Below the pieces are notes generated by a model, which saw nothing but the letters and a program-made list of their open reading frames with translations, made no database searches and was not told the DNA's origin. The translations under genes were made by a program, and so were the position numbers. Shown piece after piece: positions 43,790 through 52,909 of a DNA stretch of 64,000 nt; the stretch's first letter is position 1; each line of letters opens with the position of its first letter. Source of the stretch: Burkholderia sp. Nafp2/4-1b (GTDB taxonomy: Bacteria; Pseudomonadota; Gammaproteobacteria; Burkholderiales; Burkholderiaceae); contig NZ_ML058597.1 of the NCBI RefSeq assembly GCF_003635165.1, forward strand, positions 496,001 to 560,000, read 5' to 3'.

Positions 43790-45211
43790 GTGAAGCGTTA
43801 CGAACAACTGGCCGACGATCTGCAGGCGCAGATCGAGCGCGGTGTGTACCGGCCCGGCGAGCGGATTCCGTCGGTGCGGCAGGCGAGCCGGCAGCAGCAG
43901 CTCAGCGTCACGACCGTGCTGCGCGCGTACCTCGTGCTCGAGAGCCGCGGCCTGATCGAGAGCCGGCCGCAGTCCGGCTATTTCGTGCGGGCGCGTGCCA
44001 CGGCACCCGCCGAAGCGGAGCTGCACGTGTCGGCGCCGGCCGCCGAGCCGTCGGCGGTGGACGTGAGCCGGCTCGTGCTGTCGACGCTGCGCTCGATCTC
44101 GCGCGACGACGCGGTGCCGCTCGGCTCGCCGTATCCCGATGCATCGCAGTTCCCGGTGCAGCGTCTTGCGCGCTACGCGCAGACGATCGGGCGCCGCCGC
44201 ACGCGCTGGGGCGTGATCGACGACCTGCCGCCCGGCAACCAGGAGATGATTCGCCAGATCGCGCGGCGTTACGCGGAGCGCGGGATCGCGGTGGAGCCCG
44301 CCGAGATCGTGATGACGATCGGCGCGACCGAGGCGATCAACCTGTGCCTGCAGGCAGTCGCCAGGCCCGGCGACACGATCGCCGTCGAATCGCCGACGTT
44401 CTACGCGATGCTGCACGCGATCGAGCGGATGGGCATGCGCGCGCTGGAGGTCGCCACCCATCCGGGCGACGGCATCGATCTCGACGCGCTCGAACGGATC
44501 CTCGCGCGCGAGCGCATCGCCGCATGCATGGTGATGCCGAATTTCCAGAATCCGCTCGGCTTCCAGATGCCCGATGCGCGCAAGCGCGCGCTCGTCGAAC
44601 TGCTCGCGAAGCACGGCGTGCCGGCGATCGAGAGCGACGTCTACCACGAGCTGCATTTCGGCGACACGACGCCGAGCGCGCTGAAATCGTACGATCGCCA
44701 CGGGCTCGTGCTGCATTGCGCGTCGTTTACGAAGAGCCTGTCGCCGCGCTACCGGATCGGCTGGGCGATGCCCGGCCGTTATCGCGACCAGGTCGAGAAG
44801 CTGAAATTCCTCAATACGCTCGCGACGCCGGCGATCGAGCAGCTCGCGATCGCCGAATACCTGAAGCACGACGGCTACGATTTCCATCTGCGGCGGATGC
44901 GCAAGCTGTATGCGCAGCAGGCGAACCTGATGAGCGCGATGGTGCGGCGTTTCTTTCCGCAAGGCACGCGGCTGTCGCAGCCGCAGGGCGGGTACGTGCT
45001 GTGGGTCGAGCTGCCGCCGCGGGTCGATGCGATGAAGCTGTATGCGCTCGCGCTTGCGCAAGGGATCACGGTCGGGCCGGGCCACATGTTTTCGGCGACG
45101 AACGATTACCGGCACTTCATCCGGCTCAACTACAGCTATCCGTGGTCGCGGCAGATCGAGGACGCGCTGAAGGTGCTGGGGCGGCTCGCGACCGACTGCG
45201 CGGGGCGGTGA
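43790..45211 (+). CDS. MocR-type regulator: GntR HTH fused to an aminotransferase-like domain
   Basis: A 473-residue MocR/PdxR-type protein. The N-terminal GntR winged helix is YEQLADDLQAQIERGVYRPG and ERIPSVRQASRQQQLSVTTV. The C-terminal fold-I aminotransferase domain contains NFQNPLGFQMPDARKRALVE and the PLP Lys in CASFTKSLSPRYRIGWAMPG. Such proteins use PLP as an effector. GTG 43790 begins at the conserved KRYEQLADDL and follows GGGAGG with short spacing; earlier in-frame starts give an implausible extension. Divergent from the ydeP-like gene. Confidence 0.85.
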   Translation: MKRYEQLADDLQAQIERGVYRPGERIPSVRQASRQQQLSVTTVLRAYLVLESRGLIESRPQSGYFVRARATAPAEAELHVSAPAAEPSAVDVSRLVLSTLRSISRDDAVPLGSPYPDASQFPVQRLARYAQTIGRRRTRWGVIDDLPPGNQEMIRQIARRYAERGIAVEPAEIVMTIGATEAINLCLQAVARPGDTIAVESPTFYAMLHAIERMGMRALEVATHPGDGIDLDALERILARERIAACMVMPNFQNPLGFQMPDARKRALVELLAKHGVPAIESDVYHELHFGDTTPSALKSYDRHGLVLHCASFTKSLSPRYRIGWAMPGRYRDQVEKLKFLNTLATPAIEQLAIAEYLKHDGYDFHLRRMRKLYAQQANLMSAMVRRFFPQGTRLSQPQGGYVLWVELPPRVDAMKLYALALAQGITVGPGHMFSATNDYRHFIRLNYSYPWSRQIEDALKVLGRLATDCAGR

Positions 45212-45214
45212 GCG

Positions 45215-45237
45215 GCGCCGCGCGTGCCGCGCGGCGC
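45215..45237. terminator. GC-rich hairpin in a convergent gap
   Basis: GCGCCGCGCG (45215-45224) pairs perfectly with CGCGCGGCGC (45228-45237), leaving a 3-base loop. It lies just past the MocR-type stop, converging with the channel gene. No T-run follows, so its efficiency as a terminator is uncertain. Confidence 0.45.
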
Positions 45238-45293
45238 TTCGCGGTGGCGCGCGCTGGCTCGCGCCGGCCCGTTGCAGGCCGCCGCGGCGAACA

Positions 45294-46535
45294 TTACCGC
45301 GCGTAGGACGCCTGCGCTTCGGCTTGCGCGGCGCCGGCCATCCGGCGCATGTCGAAGCCCGACGGGTGCTGGTACACGCGCAGCCCGAATTCCGGCAGCA
45401 CCGCGATCAGGTGATCGAACAGGTCGGACTGGATCGTCTCGTAGTCGACCCAGCTCGTCGTATCGGTGAAGCAGTACAGTTCGAGCGGAATGCCTTCGGC
45501 CGTCAGCGGCAGCTGGCGCGCCATGCACGTCATGTCGCTGCGAATGCGCGGATGCCACTTCAGGTAGTTCGCGACGTACGCGCGGAAGGTGCCGAGATTC
45601 GTCAGCTGGCGGCGGTTCGCCGGGCAGTCGCCGGCCGCACCGAGCGTGCCGTTCCATTGCGCGATCGCGTCGACCTTGTCTTCCAGATAGTCCTTCAAGA
45701 GCGTCAGCCGTTCGAGCCGCGCGATTTCGTCATTGTCGAGAAACCGCACGCTCGTCGCGTCGACGAACAGTGCGCGCTTGATCCGGCGCCCGCCGGCTTC
45801 GGTCATCCCGCGCCAGTTCTGGTAGCTCTCGGTGATCAGCTTCCACGTCGGCACCGTGATGATCGTGTGATCGAAGTTCGCGACCTTGACCGTGTTCAGC
45901 GTGATGTCGATGACGGTGCCGTCCGCGCCGGCCGACGGCATCGTGATCCAGTCGCCAATGCGCAGCATGTCGTTCGACGACAGCTGCACGCCGGCCACGA
46001 GGCCGAGCAGCGTGTCCTTGAAGATCAGCATCAGCACCGCCGACATCGCGCCGATGCCCGACAGCAGCAGGCCGATCTGCTTGCCGGTCGCGTCGCCGAT
46101 CACGACCAGTGCCGCCGTGATGAACATCACCAGCTTCACGAGCTGCATCGCGCCTTTCAACGACAGGCGCGGCTGGTCGCGATGGCTCATGCGATGCGTA
46201 TGCTCGAGCGCGGACAGCGTCGCGCTGATCGTCATCGACAGCAGGAACACGATGAGCGCGAACAGCACCTTGTCGGCGGCCTGCGCGGCCACGGCGGGGA
46301 TGCCCGGCACGGCGGCGAGCCCGAGCTTGACCACGACGAACGGCACGATGCGGTTCAGCCACTTGAACGCACCGAACTCGAACAGCGCGTCGTCGATGCG
46401 GGTGGCCGACAGCCGCGCGAGCCGCGCGACCACGCGGAACAGCAGGAAATGGACGGTGGCCGTGATCGCGCCGGCGGCCGCGAGCAGGATGACGAGGCCG
46501 ACGAGCGGCGCAAACCAGGATTCGTTCAAAGTCAT
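45294..46535 (-). CDS. MscS-family mechanosensitive channel (YbdG type)
   Basis: A 413-residue inner-membrane channel, close to E. coli YbdG (415). Four or five N-terminal helices precede the pore-lining region GKQIGLLLSGIGAMSAVLML. The MscS beta domain follows: FKDTLLGLVAGVQLSSNDML, RIGDWITMPSAGADGTVIDI and NTVKVANFDHTIITVPTWKL. The cytoplasmic tail contains ANRRQLTNLGTFRAYVANYL. YbdG responds to mild hypo-osmotic shock. ATG 46535 gives the standard N-terminus; the ribosome site is poor. Confidence 0.85.
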   Translation of the reverse strand: MTLNESWFAPLVGLVILLAAAGAITATVHFLLFRVVARLARLSATRIDDALFEFGAFKWLNRIVPFVVVKLGLAAVPGIPAVAAQAADKVLFALIVFLLSMTISATLSALEHTHRMSHRDQPRLSLKGAMQLVKLVMFITAALVVIGDATGKQIGLLLSGIGAMSAVLMLIFKDTLLGLVAGVQLSSNDMLRIGDWITMPSAGADGTVIDITLNTVKVANFDHTIITVPTWKLITESYQNWRGMTEAGGRRIKRALFVDATSVRFLDNDEIARLERLTLLKDYLEDKVDAIAQWNGTLGAAGDCPANRRQLTNLGTFRAYVANYLKWHPRIRSDMTCMARQLPLTAEGIPLELYCFTDTTSWVDYETIQSDLFDHLIAVLPEFGLRVYQHPSGFDMRRMAGAAQAEAQASYAR

Positions 46536-46786
46536 AGGGGCAAACAGGGTCCTTCGCGTGCGTTGAATCGGCGCCGCGATGCGGCGCGCGCCCGGTGAAG
46601 GGCGCTTGAAAGGGACCGTGATTGTGCCATCGGGTTCCGGGCGGGTGCGGCGAATGGCCGTCGTCGCGGTCGCGAACATGCGTACCATTGCGCGGATTTT
46701 CGGAGCGTGCCGGTGTCCTCATCGCTTTGCTTTCGCACCGTGCAACAGGCTGCGTACTTGCCGCGCGAGCGTCGCAGCCGTGAGGT

Positions 46787-48223
46787 TCAGCGCGAGCCGG
46801 CTCGTCCGCCCGCACCGCTCGACCATCGCGGCAGCCGCAGCGTCGTCACGAAGCTCGCCGCATGCAGCGCGCAAAGCAGCCCGAACGCCCATGCGTAGGC
46901 CGTGCCGTGCGTGCCGCTCGTCGTCGCCGGTTCGAGCTGCAGCCGCCACGCGAGAAATAGCGTGCACATCGTCGTGAACGTCGGGCCGCCGAGGCGCTGG
47001 ACGATATTGAGCGACGTCGTCGCCATCGGCAGGTCGCGCCGCTCCACCGACGCATACGCGGCCGAAATCGACGGCGCGCCGATCGCGCTCTGGCCCATCC
47101 CGCGTAGAAACAGCACAGGCACGAGCACGTACGGATCGTAGCCGGCCAGCGCGAGGTACACGAACGGCAGCGTCGCGACGAGCGCAAGCAGCGCGCCGGC
47201 GGCGGCGAGCCGGCGCACGCCGAACCGGCTCGTCAGTGCGCCCATCGACGGATAGGTGACGAGCATGCCGAGCCCGAGCGGCGCCAAAAGCCAGCCCATT
47301 TCGCCCGGCGAACGCCCGCACGCCTGGATCAGGAACACCGGAATCAGCATCTGGCCCGCGTAGATCGCGCCGTTCGACAGAAACTGCGTGGCCGCCGCCG
47401 CGCCGAACACGCGCGAGCGAAACAGCGCGAGGTCGATCAGCGCATGCTCGCCCTTGCGACGCTCGACGCGCAGGAACGCCGCGAGCAGCAGCGCGGACAG
47501 CGCGATTGCCGCGATGCCGGGCGCCGCGTCGATCCGTTCCGCGCCAAACAGGAACAGCACGAGCGCCGGCGACAGCAGCGCGAGGCCGATCCAGTCGAGT
47601 TCGCGCCGCTGCGTTTCGTCGCGGTCGCCGGGCAGGAACCACACGGCCAGCGCAAGTGCGAGCGCGCCGACCGGCAGGTTCACGAGAAAGAGCCAGCGCC
47701 ACGATGTGTGCTGCAGGATCACGCCGGCGACGACGGGGCCCAGGATCGGCGCGATCAACACCGGCACCGCCGCATACCCGATCACGCGCGCCATCTGCTG
47801 GCCGGCCACGCGCGCGATCATCATCTGCGCCATCGGTGCGAGCAGCCCGCCGCTGACGCCTTGCAGCATGCGGAACGCGATCAGCGACGGCGCGGACCAC
47901 GCGAGCCCGCACAGCGCCGATGTCAGCGTGAACGCGGAGAAGCACCACAGGTACAGCGCTTTCGCGCCGATGCGATCGACGAGCCAGCCGTTCAGCGGCA
48001 ACACCAGCGTGAGCGCCAGCAGGTAGCCGCTTGTCACCCACTGAATCGTCGACAGGCTTGCGTGCAGGTCGGTCGCGAGGCTCGACAGCGATACGTTGAC
48101 GATCGTTGCGTCGAGTTGCGACAGCAGCGAGCCGAGTGTCGCGACCGCGCTGACTTTCCAGATCGACGGATCGAGCCGGCCGGCCGCATGGCCCGTCGCC
48201 GGCCGGGCGTGTTTGTCGCTCAC
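46787..48223 (-). CDS. DHA2-family MFS drug transporter
   Basis: A 478-residue, 14-helix exporter of the EmrB family. TM1 motif LLSQLDATIVNVSLSSLATD, loop-2/3 GWLVDRIGAKALYL and motif C in PVLIAPILGPVVAGVILQHT are present. GTG 48223 overlaps the stop of the isochorismatase gene by four bases (GTGA), giving translational coupling. It is the last gene of a marR-isochorismatase-pump operon, so it probably exports the compound sensed by the MarR protein or its product. Not the same clade as the pump at 36195. Confidence 0.88.
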   Translation of the reverse strand: MSDKHARPATGHAAGRLDPSIWKVSAVATLGSLLSQLDATIVNVSLSSLATDLHASLSTIQWVTSGYLLALTLVLPLNGWLVDRIGAKALYLWCFSAFTLTSALCGLAWSAPSLIAFRMLQGVSGGLLAPMAQMMIARVAGQQMARVIGYAAVPVLIAPILGPVVAGVILQHTSWRWLFLVNLPVGALALALAVWFLPGDRDETQRRELDWIGLALLSPALVLFLFGAERIDAAPGIAAIALSALLLAAFLRVERRKGEHALIDLALFRSRVFGAAAATQFLSNGAIYAGQMLIPVFLIQACGRSPGEMGWLLAPLGLGMLVTYPSMGALTSRFGVRRLAAAGALLALVATLPFVYLALAGYDPYVLVPVLFLRGMGQSAIGAPSISAAYASVERRDLPMATTSLNIVQRLGGPTFTTMCTLFLAWRLQLEPATTSGTHGTAYAWAFGLLCALHAASFVTTLRLPRWSSGAGGRAGSR

Positions 48224-48783
48224 GCGCCGCGCCGGTCGAGCAGCGCGAGGATCTCTTGCGTCGAACCGGTCTCGCCGAGACGCGGGAACAGGCGTTCGAC
48301 GCTATTGGTGTGTGCGTCCGCGTTGAGGTCGGTCATCGCGTCGATCGCGAGCGTCACGTTGTAGCCGAGCTCGTGCGCCTGGCGGGCCGTCGATTCGACG
48401 CCGATGCTGGTCGCGACGCCGGTCAGCACGATCTGCGTGACGCCGACCGCCTTCAGGTACGCGTCGAGATCGGTGCCGGTGAACGCGCCCCAGGTTTTCT
48501 TCGTCACGACATGGTCGGTCGGCTGTCGGTTCAATTCGGGCACGAGTTCGGCCCAGTCGGCCGGAAGCGGCGCCGTGCGCGGCGGTTGCTCGGTGCGGCC
48601 CGGTGCGCCGCCGGCGACATTGACCAGCACGACTGGCAGCCCGCGGCTGCGGAATGCGTCGAGCAATTCGCGGGTGCGCGCGATCACCGGTGCGACCGGG
48701 TGTGCGGTGGGAAGGGCGACGATGCCCTTCTGCAGGTCGATGACGACGAGCGCCGTATGCGTGTCGAGACGGGTTGTGCTCAT
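48220..48783 (-). CDS. Isochorismatase-family cysteine hydrolase
   Basis: A 187-residue hydrolase of the isochorismatase superfamily. The catalytic Asp lies in TALVVIDLQKGIV, the Lys in VVTKKTWGAFTGTDLDAYLK and the position of the nucleophile near IVLTGVATSIGVESTARQAH. The usual Cys at that place (GVxTxxCV) reads GVATSIGVES, so the nucleophile appears to be Gly, as in isochorismatases proper and some homologues that do not use Cys. Substrate unknown. Middle gene of the MarR-regulated operon, overlapping the pump gene by 4 bases. Confidence 0.82.
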   Translation of the reverse strand: MSTTRLDTHTALVVIDLQKGIVALPTAHPVAPVIARTRELLDAFRSRGLPVVLVNVAGGAPGRTEQPPRTAPLPADWAELVPELNRQPTDHVVTKKTWGAFTGTDLDAYLKAVGVTQIVLTGVATSIGVESTARQAHELGYNVTLAIDAMTDLNADAHTNSVERLFPRLGETGSTQEILALLDRRGA

Positions 48784-48851
48784 GATGCGGATGCTCCGTG
48801 AATTGGGCGAGGGGACGCGTACGCGTGGAAGCCGTGCGGCACGCGGGCGGC

Positions 48852-49307
48852 TTACTGCTCGCCGATGCGCCGGATCAGCGGGATCGCGGCGGCGAGCGTG
48901 CGGATCTCTTCGGGGTCGAGCCGCTCGATCGCGGCGCCGAGCCACTTGTGCTTTGCGCTGTCGCGCTTGCGTCGCGCTTCGCGCCCGGCGGCGGTCAGCA
49001 GGAACAGGATCTGGCGGCCGTCGGTCGGATGCGGCTCGCGTTCGACGAGCCCGTCTTCCTCGAGGCTCGCGAGAATCGCCTTCATCGATTGCGGTTTCAT
49101 CGCTTCGGCGCGCGCGAGATCGGCGGTCGTCATCGGACCCTGTCGCTCGAGCCGAGCCAGCGCGCTCGTCTGCGACATGCCGAGCCCTTCGGACTCGATT
49201 TCGGAACGCAGCCGGCGAATCAACTGGCCGACCGCGAGGGTCAGGTCGGCGGCGACGGTGTCGGCGGAAACGCGGGGTGTGCGTGGTGGCGTCATGCGGC
49301 GGATCAT
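48852..49307 (-). CDS. MarR-family transcriptional repressor
   Basis: A 151-residue MarR regulator. The winged helix lies in LARLERQGPMTTADLARAEA, PQSMKAILASLEEDGLVERE and the wing PHPTDGRQILFLLTAAGREA. It starts just downstream of a perfect 16-base palindrome (49321-49336), the probable autoregulatory operator. The isochorismatase and pump genes follow on the same strand. ATG 49307 and 49295 are both possible; neither has a strong ribosome site. Confidence 0.88.
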   Translation of the reverse strand: MIRRMTPPRTPRVSADTVAADLTLAVGQLIRRLRSEIESEGLGMSQTSALARLERQGPMTTADLARAEAMKPQSMKAILASLEEDGLVEREPHPTDGRQILFLLTAAGREARRKRDSAKHKWLGAAIERLDPEEIRTLAAAIPLIRRIGEQ

Positions 49308-49320
49308 AGGACATGACAGT

Positions 49321-49336
49321 TAAACTTGCAAGTTTA
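49321..49336. promoter_or_regulatory. Palindromic MarR operator
   Basis: TAAACTTGCAAGTTTA is a perfect 16-base palindrome 13 bases upstream of the marR start. Its size and AT-rich half-sites fit MarR-family operators. Confidence 0.75.
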
Positions 49337-49469
49337 TCTGTTGAATCGGTATGGGCGCCGCGGGGTGCGCTGCGTCAGCGCGATCGGGCAACGGGAGCGA
49401 TGGACAGCGGTAGGACAGCTGCGGATCGACGGGATGCGGCCGGCACGCGGAGCGTGGCCGGCTCTGGCG

Positions 49470-49706
49470 TTACGCGCGACGCGGCAACGGAACCGGCACG
49501 ACGTCGTTGTACTTCGGCGACGCGTTTTCGTGCAGCAGGTCGCCGAGATATTCCGCGAGCTCGTCCGCGGTGAGCGCGGCCGGAATCTGCAGATTGGCCG
49601 GCCGCCGCTTGCCTTCCGCGCCGACGTCGAACACGGCCCAGCGGCCGTTCGAGCGCACGACGGCGAGCAGACGGCCGAACGCGTTGAAACGGTATTCGTC
49701 GTGCAT
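49470..49706 (-). CDS. Small conserved protein, DUF7661-like
   Basis: A 78-residue cytoplasmic protein beginning MHDEYRFNAFGRLLAVVRSN and ending NDVVPVPLPRRA. The pattern YRFNAFGRLLAV, AVFDVGAEGKRRP, ADELAEYLGDLLHE resembles a small betaproteobacterial family of unknown function (DUF7661, from memory). ATG 49706 follows GGAG with good spacing, which supports translation. No partner gene; it lies between the marR operon and the PBP7 gene. Confidence 0.65.
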   Translation of the reverse strand: MHDEYRFNAFGRLLAVVRSNGRWAVFDVGAEGKRRPANLQIPAALTADELAEYLGDLLHENASPKYNDVVPVPLPRRA

Positions 49707-49877
49707 CGCTTCACTCCGTCGTCGGTCAATGGGCCGCCCGCTTGCGGCCGCCTGCATGGCGAACCGTCTCTCGAGCGCGTCGGTCAGCGTCCGGCCGCTG
49801 CGCGATTGCGCGTTGGCGCTGCGGATCGTGAGCAGCGCCAGCAACGTGCCGGCCGCATGCGTCGCGTCGCTTCGTGC

Positions 49878-50954
49878 CTACTGGATCGAACAGGCGAGCC
49901 AGCGATGGATTTTCATCGCATCGCTCGACACGCCGGCGCGCGTCGATGCGCCGAGCAGCACGAGCGTTTCGCGGCGACCTTTCACGCGCATGCGCATCAC
50001 GACGCCGTGCCCCGATTCGTTGATGAAGCCGGTTTTCTGCAGCCGGATCGGCAGGCGGCCGTCGCGCACGAGCGGATCGGAGTTCACGTACAGCAGCTCG
50101 CCGTCGCCGGCCTGCACGGTGGTCGACGTGTCGGTCGAGAAATAGCGGATCAGCGGATCCTGTGCGGCTGCGCCGACGAGCCGCGCGAGATCCTCGGCAG
50201 TCGATACGTTGTGCGGCGACAGGCCGGTCGGTTCGCGGAAATGCGTATCACGCATCCCGAGCCGGCGCGCTTCACGGTTCATCGCCTTCACGAACGCGGC
50301 GCGTCCGCCCGGATAGTCGCGGCTCAATGCGGCGGCCGCACGGTTTTCCGACGACATCAGCGCAATATGGAACATCTGGCGGCGCGACAGTTCGGCGCCG
50401 ATCGGCAGCCGCGAACCGGTGAACTTGATCGTGTCGCGATCACGTGCGGTGACGCGCAGCACGCCGTTCAGCGGCCGGTCCGCGTCTCGCGCGACGACGG
50501 CCGTCATCAGCTTCGAGATCGACGCGATCGGGCGCACGGTGCGTGCGTTGCGGGCGAGCAGTGGCGTGCCGGTGTCGACGTCGAGCACGTAGGCCGCGCG
50601 CGAGTGCAATGAGCGCACCGCGCGCGGGCTATAGCCGCAGCTCGCGAGCAGGCGAGGTTTAGCGGCGGGGCGCAGGCGAACCGCGGTCGTGCGTTTCGCG
50701 CGCCGGTGTTGCGATGCGGGCGCTACGTGACGCTTGACCGCGTGATGCGTCACGCGCGGCCGACGGTGCTTGACGGCCTTCTTGCGGTGGGTGGGCTTCT
50801 TCTTGATGACTTTCGCGTGCACATGCGGCGATGCAGTGCGATGCGGCTGCGCGCGCTGCGCGGACGCGTTCGTTGCAAACGCGAGTGTCAGGAACGACAG
50901 GGCGATGATCAGGGTGGTCCGGGCGCGACACAGGCGCGCGATGAGGCCGGTCAA
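49878..50954 (-). CDS. pbpG: D-alanyl-D-alanine endopeptidase (PBP7 family)
   Basis: A 358-residue penicillin-binding protein of peptidase family S11. A signal peptide precedes a His/Arg/Lys-rich linker (HRTASPHVHAKVIKKKPTHR). The catalytic motifs are SISKLMTA (SxxK), SSENRAAAAL (SxN) and QKTGFINESG (KTG). PBP7 cleaves D-Ala-mDAP cross-links in the periplasm during wall remodelling. The basic linker between signal and domain is a common betaproteobacterial trait. Transcribed alone. Confidence 0.9.
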   Translation of the reverse strand: MTGLIARLCRARTTLIIALSFLTLAFATNASAQRAQPHRTASPHVHAKVIKKKPTHRKKAVKHRRPRVTHHAVKRHVAPASQHRRAKRTTAVRLRPAAKPRLLASCGYSPRAVRSLHSRAAYVLDVDTGTPLLARNARTVRPIASISKLMTAVVARDADRPLNGVLRVTARDRDTIKFTGSRLPIGAELSRRQMFHIALMSSENRAAAALSRDYPGGRAAFVKAMNREARRLGMRDTHFREPTGLSPHNVSTAEDLARLVGAAAQDPLIRYFSTDTSTTVQAGDGELLYVNSDPLVRDGRLPIRLQKTGFINESGHGVVMRMRVKGRRETLVLLGASTRAGVSSDAMKIHRWLACSIQ

Positions 50955-51489
50955 GCGAAAGTCTCCTTTTCACGCGCGTTGCGGCGGCGCGAAATGCGTG
51001 GGCGGTCAACGAGTGCGGGAAATTATAAGGTCGATCGTGGGGCGATGACGATGGATGCGCACGCAATCGTGCGTGATGCAGGCGGATTCCCGCTGTTTTT
51101 TGTGGAAAGTCGTGTGTGCGCATTCGAAGCGATGCGCGCGATGCGGCGACTCAGCGCGGCCAGTTCCGCCGCGAGACGACCGCGAAGCTGATCGCGATCG
51201 ATCCGGTGACGACCCGCGACGCCTCGTCGTCCAGCGCATCGCCGAAGCGAAAGCGGCGGCTGCGTCCGTCGGCGCGCGCAGCATCTGCAGCCCCACGCTT
51301 GGGCGCCGGCACATCGGGCTCGGCACCGCTTTCGCCGGCGACAACCGTGTCGCACGACACATCGGGCAGGCACTCGGCCGCATGATCAACGGACATGACA
51401 ATGGATTCCAGAAGGGGCATGCCCGTATTGAACGTCACATCGTTCAATCAGTAAAATGAATGTTTCGATCGCTACGATTCCTTAAAAGA
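50955..51489. other. 535-base gene-poor region with a palindromic site
   Basis: This gap lies between the divergent pbpG and LysR genes. It holds both promoters and a perfect dyad at 51427-51448. A 98-codon minus-strand frame (51151-51447) begins with TTG and lacks a ribosome site, so I do not call it. I see nothing else. Confidence 0.4.
51427..51448. promoter_or_regulatory. Palindromic operator upstream of a LysR gene
   Basis: ATTGAACG-N6-CGTTCAAT is a perfect 8+8 dyad, 41 bases before the LysR start. Its position suggests an autoregulatory site, although LysR boxes usually have T-N11-A spacing. Confidence 0.6.
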
Positions 51490-52365
51490 ATGGAATTGAA
51501 ACTGCTGCGTACCTTCCTGACGGTCACCGAGCTCAGCCATTTCAGCCGCGCGGCCGACACGCTGCACATGAGCCAGCCGGCGCTGAGCAAGCAGATCGGT
51601 GCGCTCGAGACGAGCCTCGGCGGCAGGCTGTTCGAGCGCGGGCGCCACGGCGCGGAGCTGACGCCGTTCGGCGAACGCTTTCTGCCCGACGCGCAGGCGC
51701 TCGTGCGCGATGCCGACGAGATCCTCGCGCGTGCGCGCGAGGCGACCAGCGGGCAGCGCGGGCATTTGCGGCTCGGCATCTGCCTGTCCGTGCTGACGCT
51801 CGTGCCGAAGCTCGTCGCCGAATTCCGCCGCCGCAATCCGGGTATCGCGGTCACGCTGAGCGACCTGTCGTCGTCCGAGCAGACGCGCCGGCTGCGCGCG
51901 GGCAAGCTCGACGCCGGGTTCCTGCGCTTGCCGTCCGACGAAGGGTTGTCGTCGTTCAAGGTGATCGACGAGGCGCTCGCGCTCGCGGTGCCGCCGCATC
52001 TGGGTTTCAAGCGTGTGCCGGCCGATCTCGACGTGCTCAACGAGATCGGCTTCATCGCGCTGCAACGCGCACGCGGCCCAGGGCTTGCCGCGCAGATCGA
52101 CCGGTGGTGCATCGAGCGGCGCTTCGTGCCGCAGGTCATGCAGCAGGCGGAGGACGTGCAATCGGTGCTCACGTCGGTCGCTGCAGGCGTGGGCGTCGCG
52201 TTCATTCCGTCGCGTGCGCAGTACCTGTTGCGCGACGCGACCGTCCTGCCGCTCGACGGCCGCGACGCGAAATGGCGCGTCGGGCTCGCATGGCTGTCGG
52301 GTCGCGACGATCCCGTGACCGCGCGTTTCGTGTCGTTCATGCGTGCCGCGATCAAGGCTGCGTGA
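51490..52365 (+). CDS. LysR-family transcriptional regulator
   Basis: A 291-residue LysR resembling the CatM/BenM/HcaR branch: MELKLLRTFLTVTELSHFSR and LHMSQPALSKQIGALETSLG for the HTH, then LFERGRHGAELTPFGERFLP. The effector domain has HLRLGICLSVLTLVPKLVAE and a late SVAAGVGVAFIPSRAQYLL. No obvious target gene lies beside it. The start at 51490 gives the standard N-terminus; ATG 51460 would add ten residues. Confidence 0.9.
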   Translation: MELKLLRTFLTVTELSHFSRAADTLHMSQPALSKQIGALETSLGGRLFERGRHGAELTPFGERFLPDAQALVRDADEILARAREATSGQRGHLRLGICLSVLTLVPKLVAEFRRRNPGIAVTLSDLSSSEQTRRLRAGKLDAGFLRLPSDEGLSSFKVIDEALALAVPPHLGFKRVPADLDVLNEIGFIALQRARGPGLAAQIDRWCIERRFVPQVMQQAEDVQSVLTSVAAGVGVAFIPSRAQYLLRDATVLPLDGRDAKWRVGLAWLSGRDDPVTARFVSFMRAAIKAA

Positions 52366-52440
52366 CCGGTCGGGCGTATAGTGTCCGCGATTGTCCTCCG
52401 TCTGAATGCCGGTCTCGCGCCGGCTCATGAACCCGAACCG

Positions 52441-52734
52441 ATGACTTCCGAATCCGACGAATCCGACGAATCCCCGCTCGATCCCGCCCTCGTCGCAACG
52501 CTCGCGACGTTGCACGAAGCCGCGACCGATCCTTCCGGCAAAACGTGGTCGCTGCCGAAGATCGCGAAGCGCGCGCAATTGCCGATGAGCTCGCTTCGTC
52601 GCGTGCTGACCCAGCTCGACGCTGCCGGCCTGAGCGCGACGACGCTGAACGACGACGGGACCGGCAGCGCGACCTTGACCGACGAAGGGCGCACCATGTG
52701 CGCGCAACTGTTCGGCGCGAACGACGGCCGATAA
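52441..52734 (+). CDS. Small winged-helix protein
   Basis: A 97-residue protein with an acidic start (MTSESDESDESPLDP) and a winged-helix core: WSLPKIAKRAQLPMSSLRRV, LTQLDAAGLSATTLND and a terminal wing GSATLTDEGRTMC. It looks like a small MarR/Rrf2-like DNA-binding protein without a dimer or ligand domain. Its stop lies at the T-run side of the mgtA terminator. Follows the LysR gene by 75 bases; function unknown. Confidence 0.7.
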   Translation: MTSESDESDESPLDPALVATLATLHEAATDPSGKTWSLPKIAKRAQLPMSSLRRVLTQLDAAGLSATTLNDDGTGSATLTDEGRTMCAQLFGANDGR

Positions 52735-52756
52735 AAAAGGCTGCCCGAAGGCAGCC
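52733..52756 (-). terminator. Rho-independent terminator downstream of mgtA
   Basis: GGCTGCC (52739-52745) pairs with GGCAGCC (52750-52756) around CGAA. On the minus strand six T follow (52738-52733). It is 154 bases past the mgtA stop, and the stop codon of the winged-helix gene overlaps the T-run. Confidence 0.8.
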
Positions 52757-52909
52757 CGTCATCGTGCGGTTCTCGTGCGGTTCCTGTGTGGTTCGATAGG
52801 CGGCGGGATCCCGCTCACCGTCGGATCACCACCGTGCCGTCACCCGTCCCACGACGGAGTGTCGACAGGTCCGGCCCGTGCGGGCCGGCACGCCGCCGTT
52901 CGAAGGAAC

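Noticed and set aside
51151-51447. 98-codon minus-strand frame divergent from the LysR gene
   Set aside because: It starts with TTG, has no ribosome site, and its start overlaps the dyad; composition looks like a chance frame in high-GC DNA.
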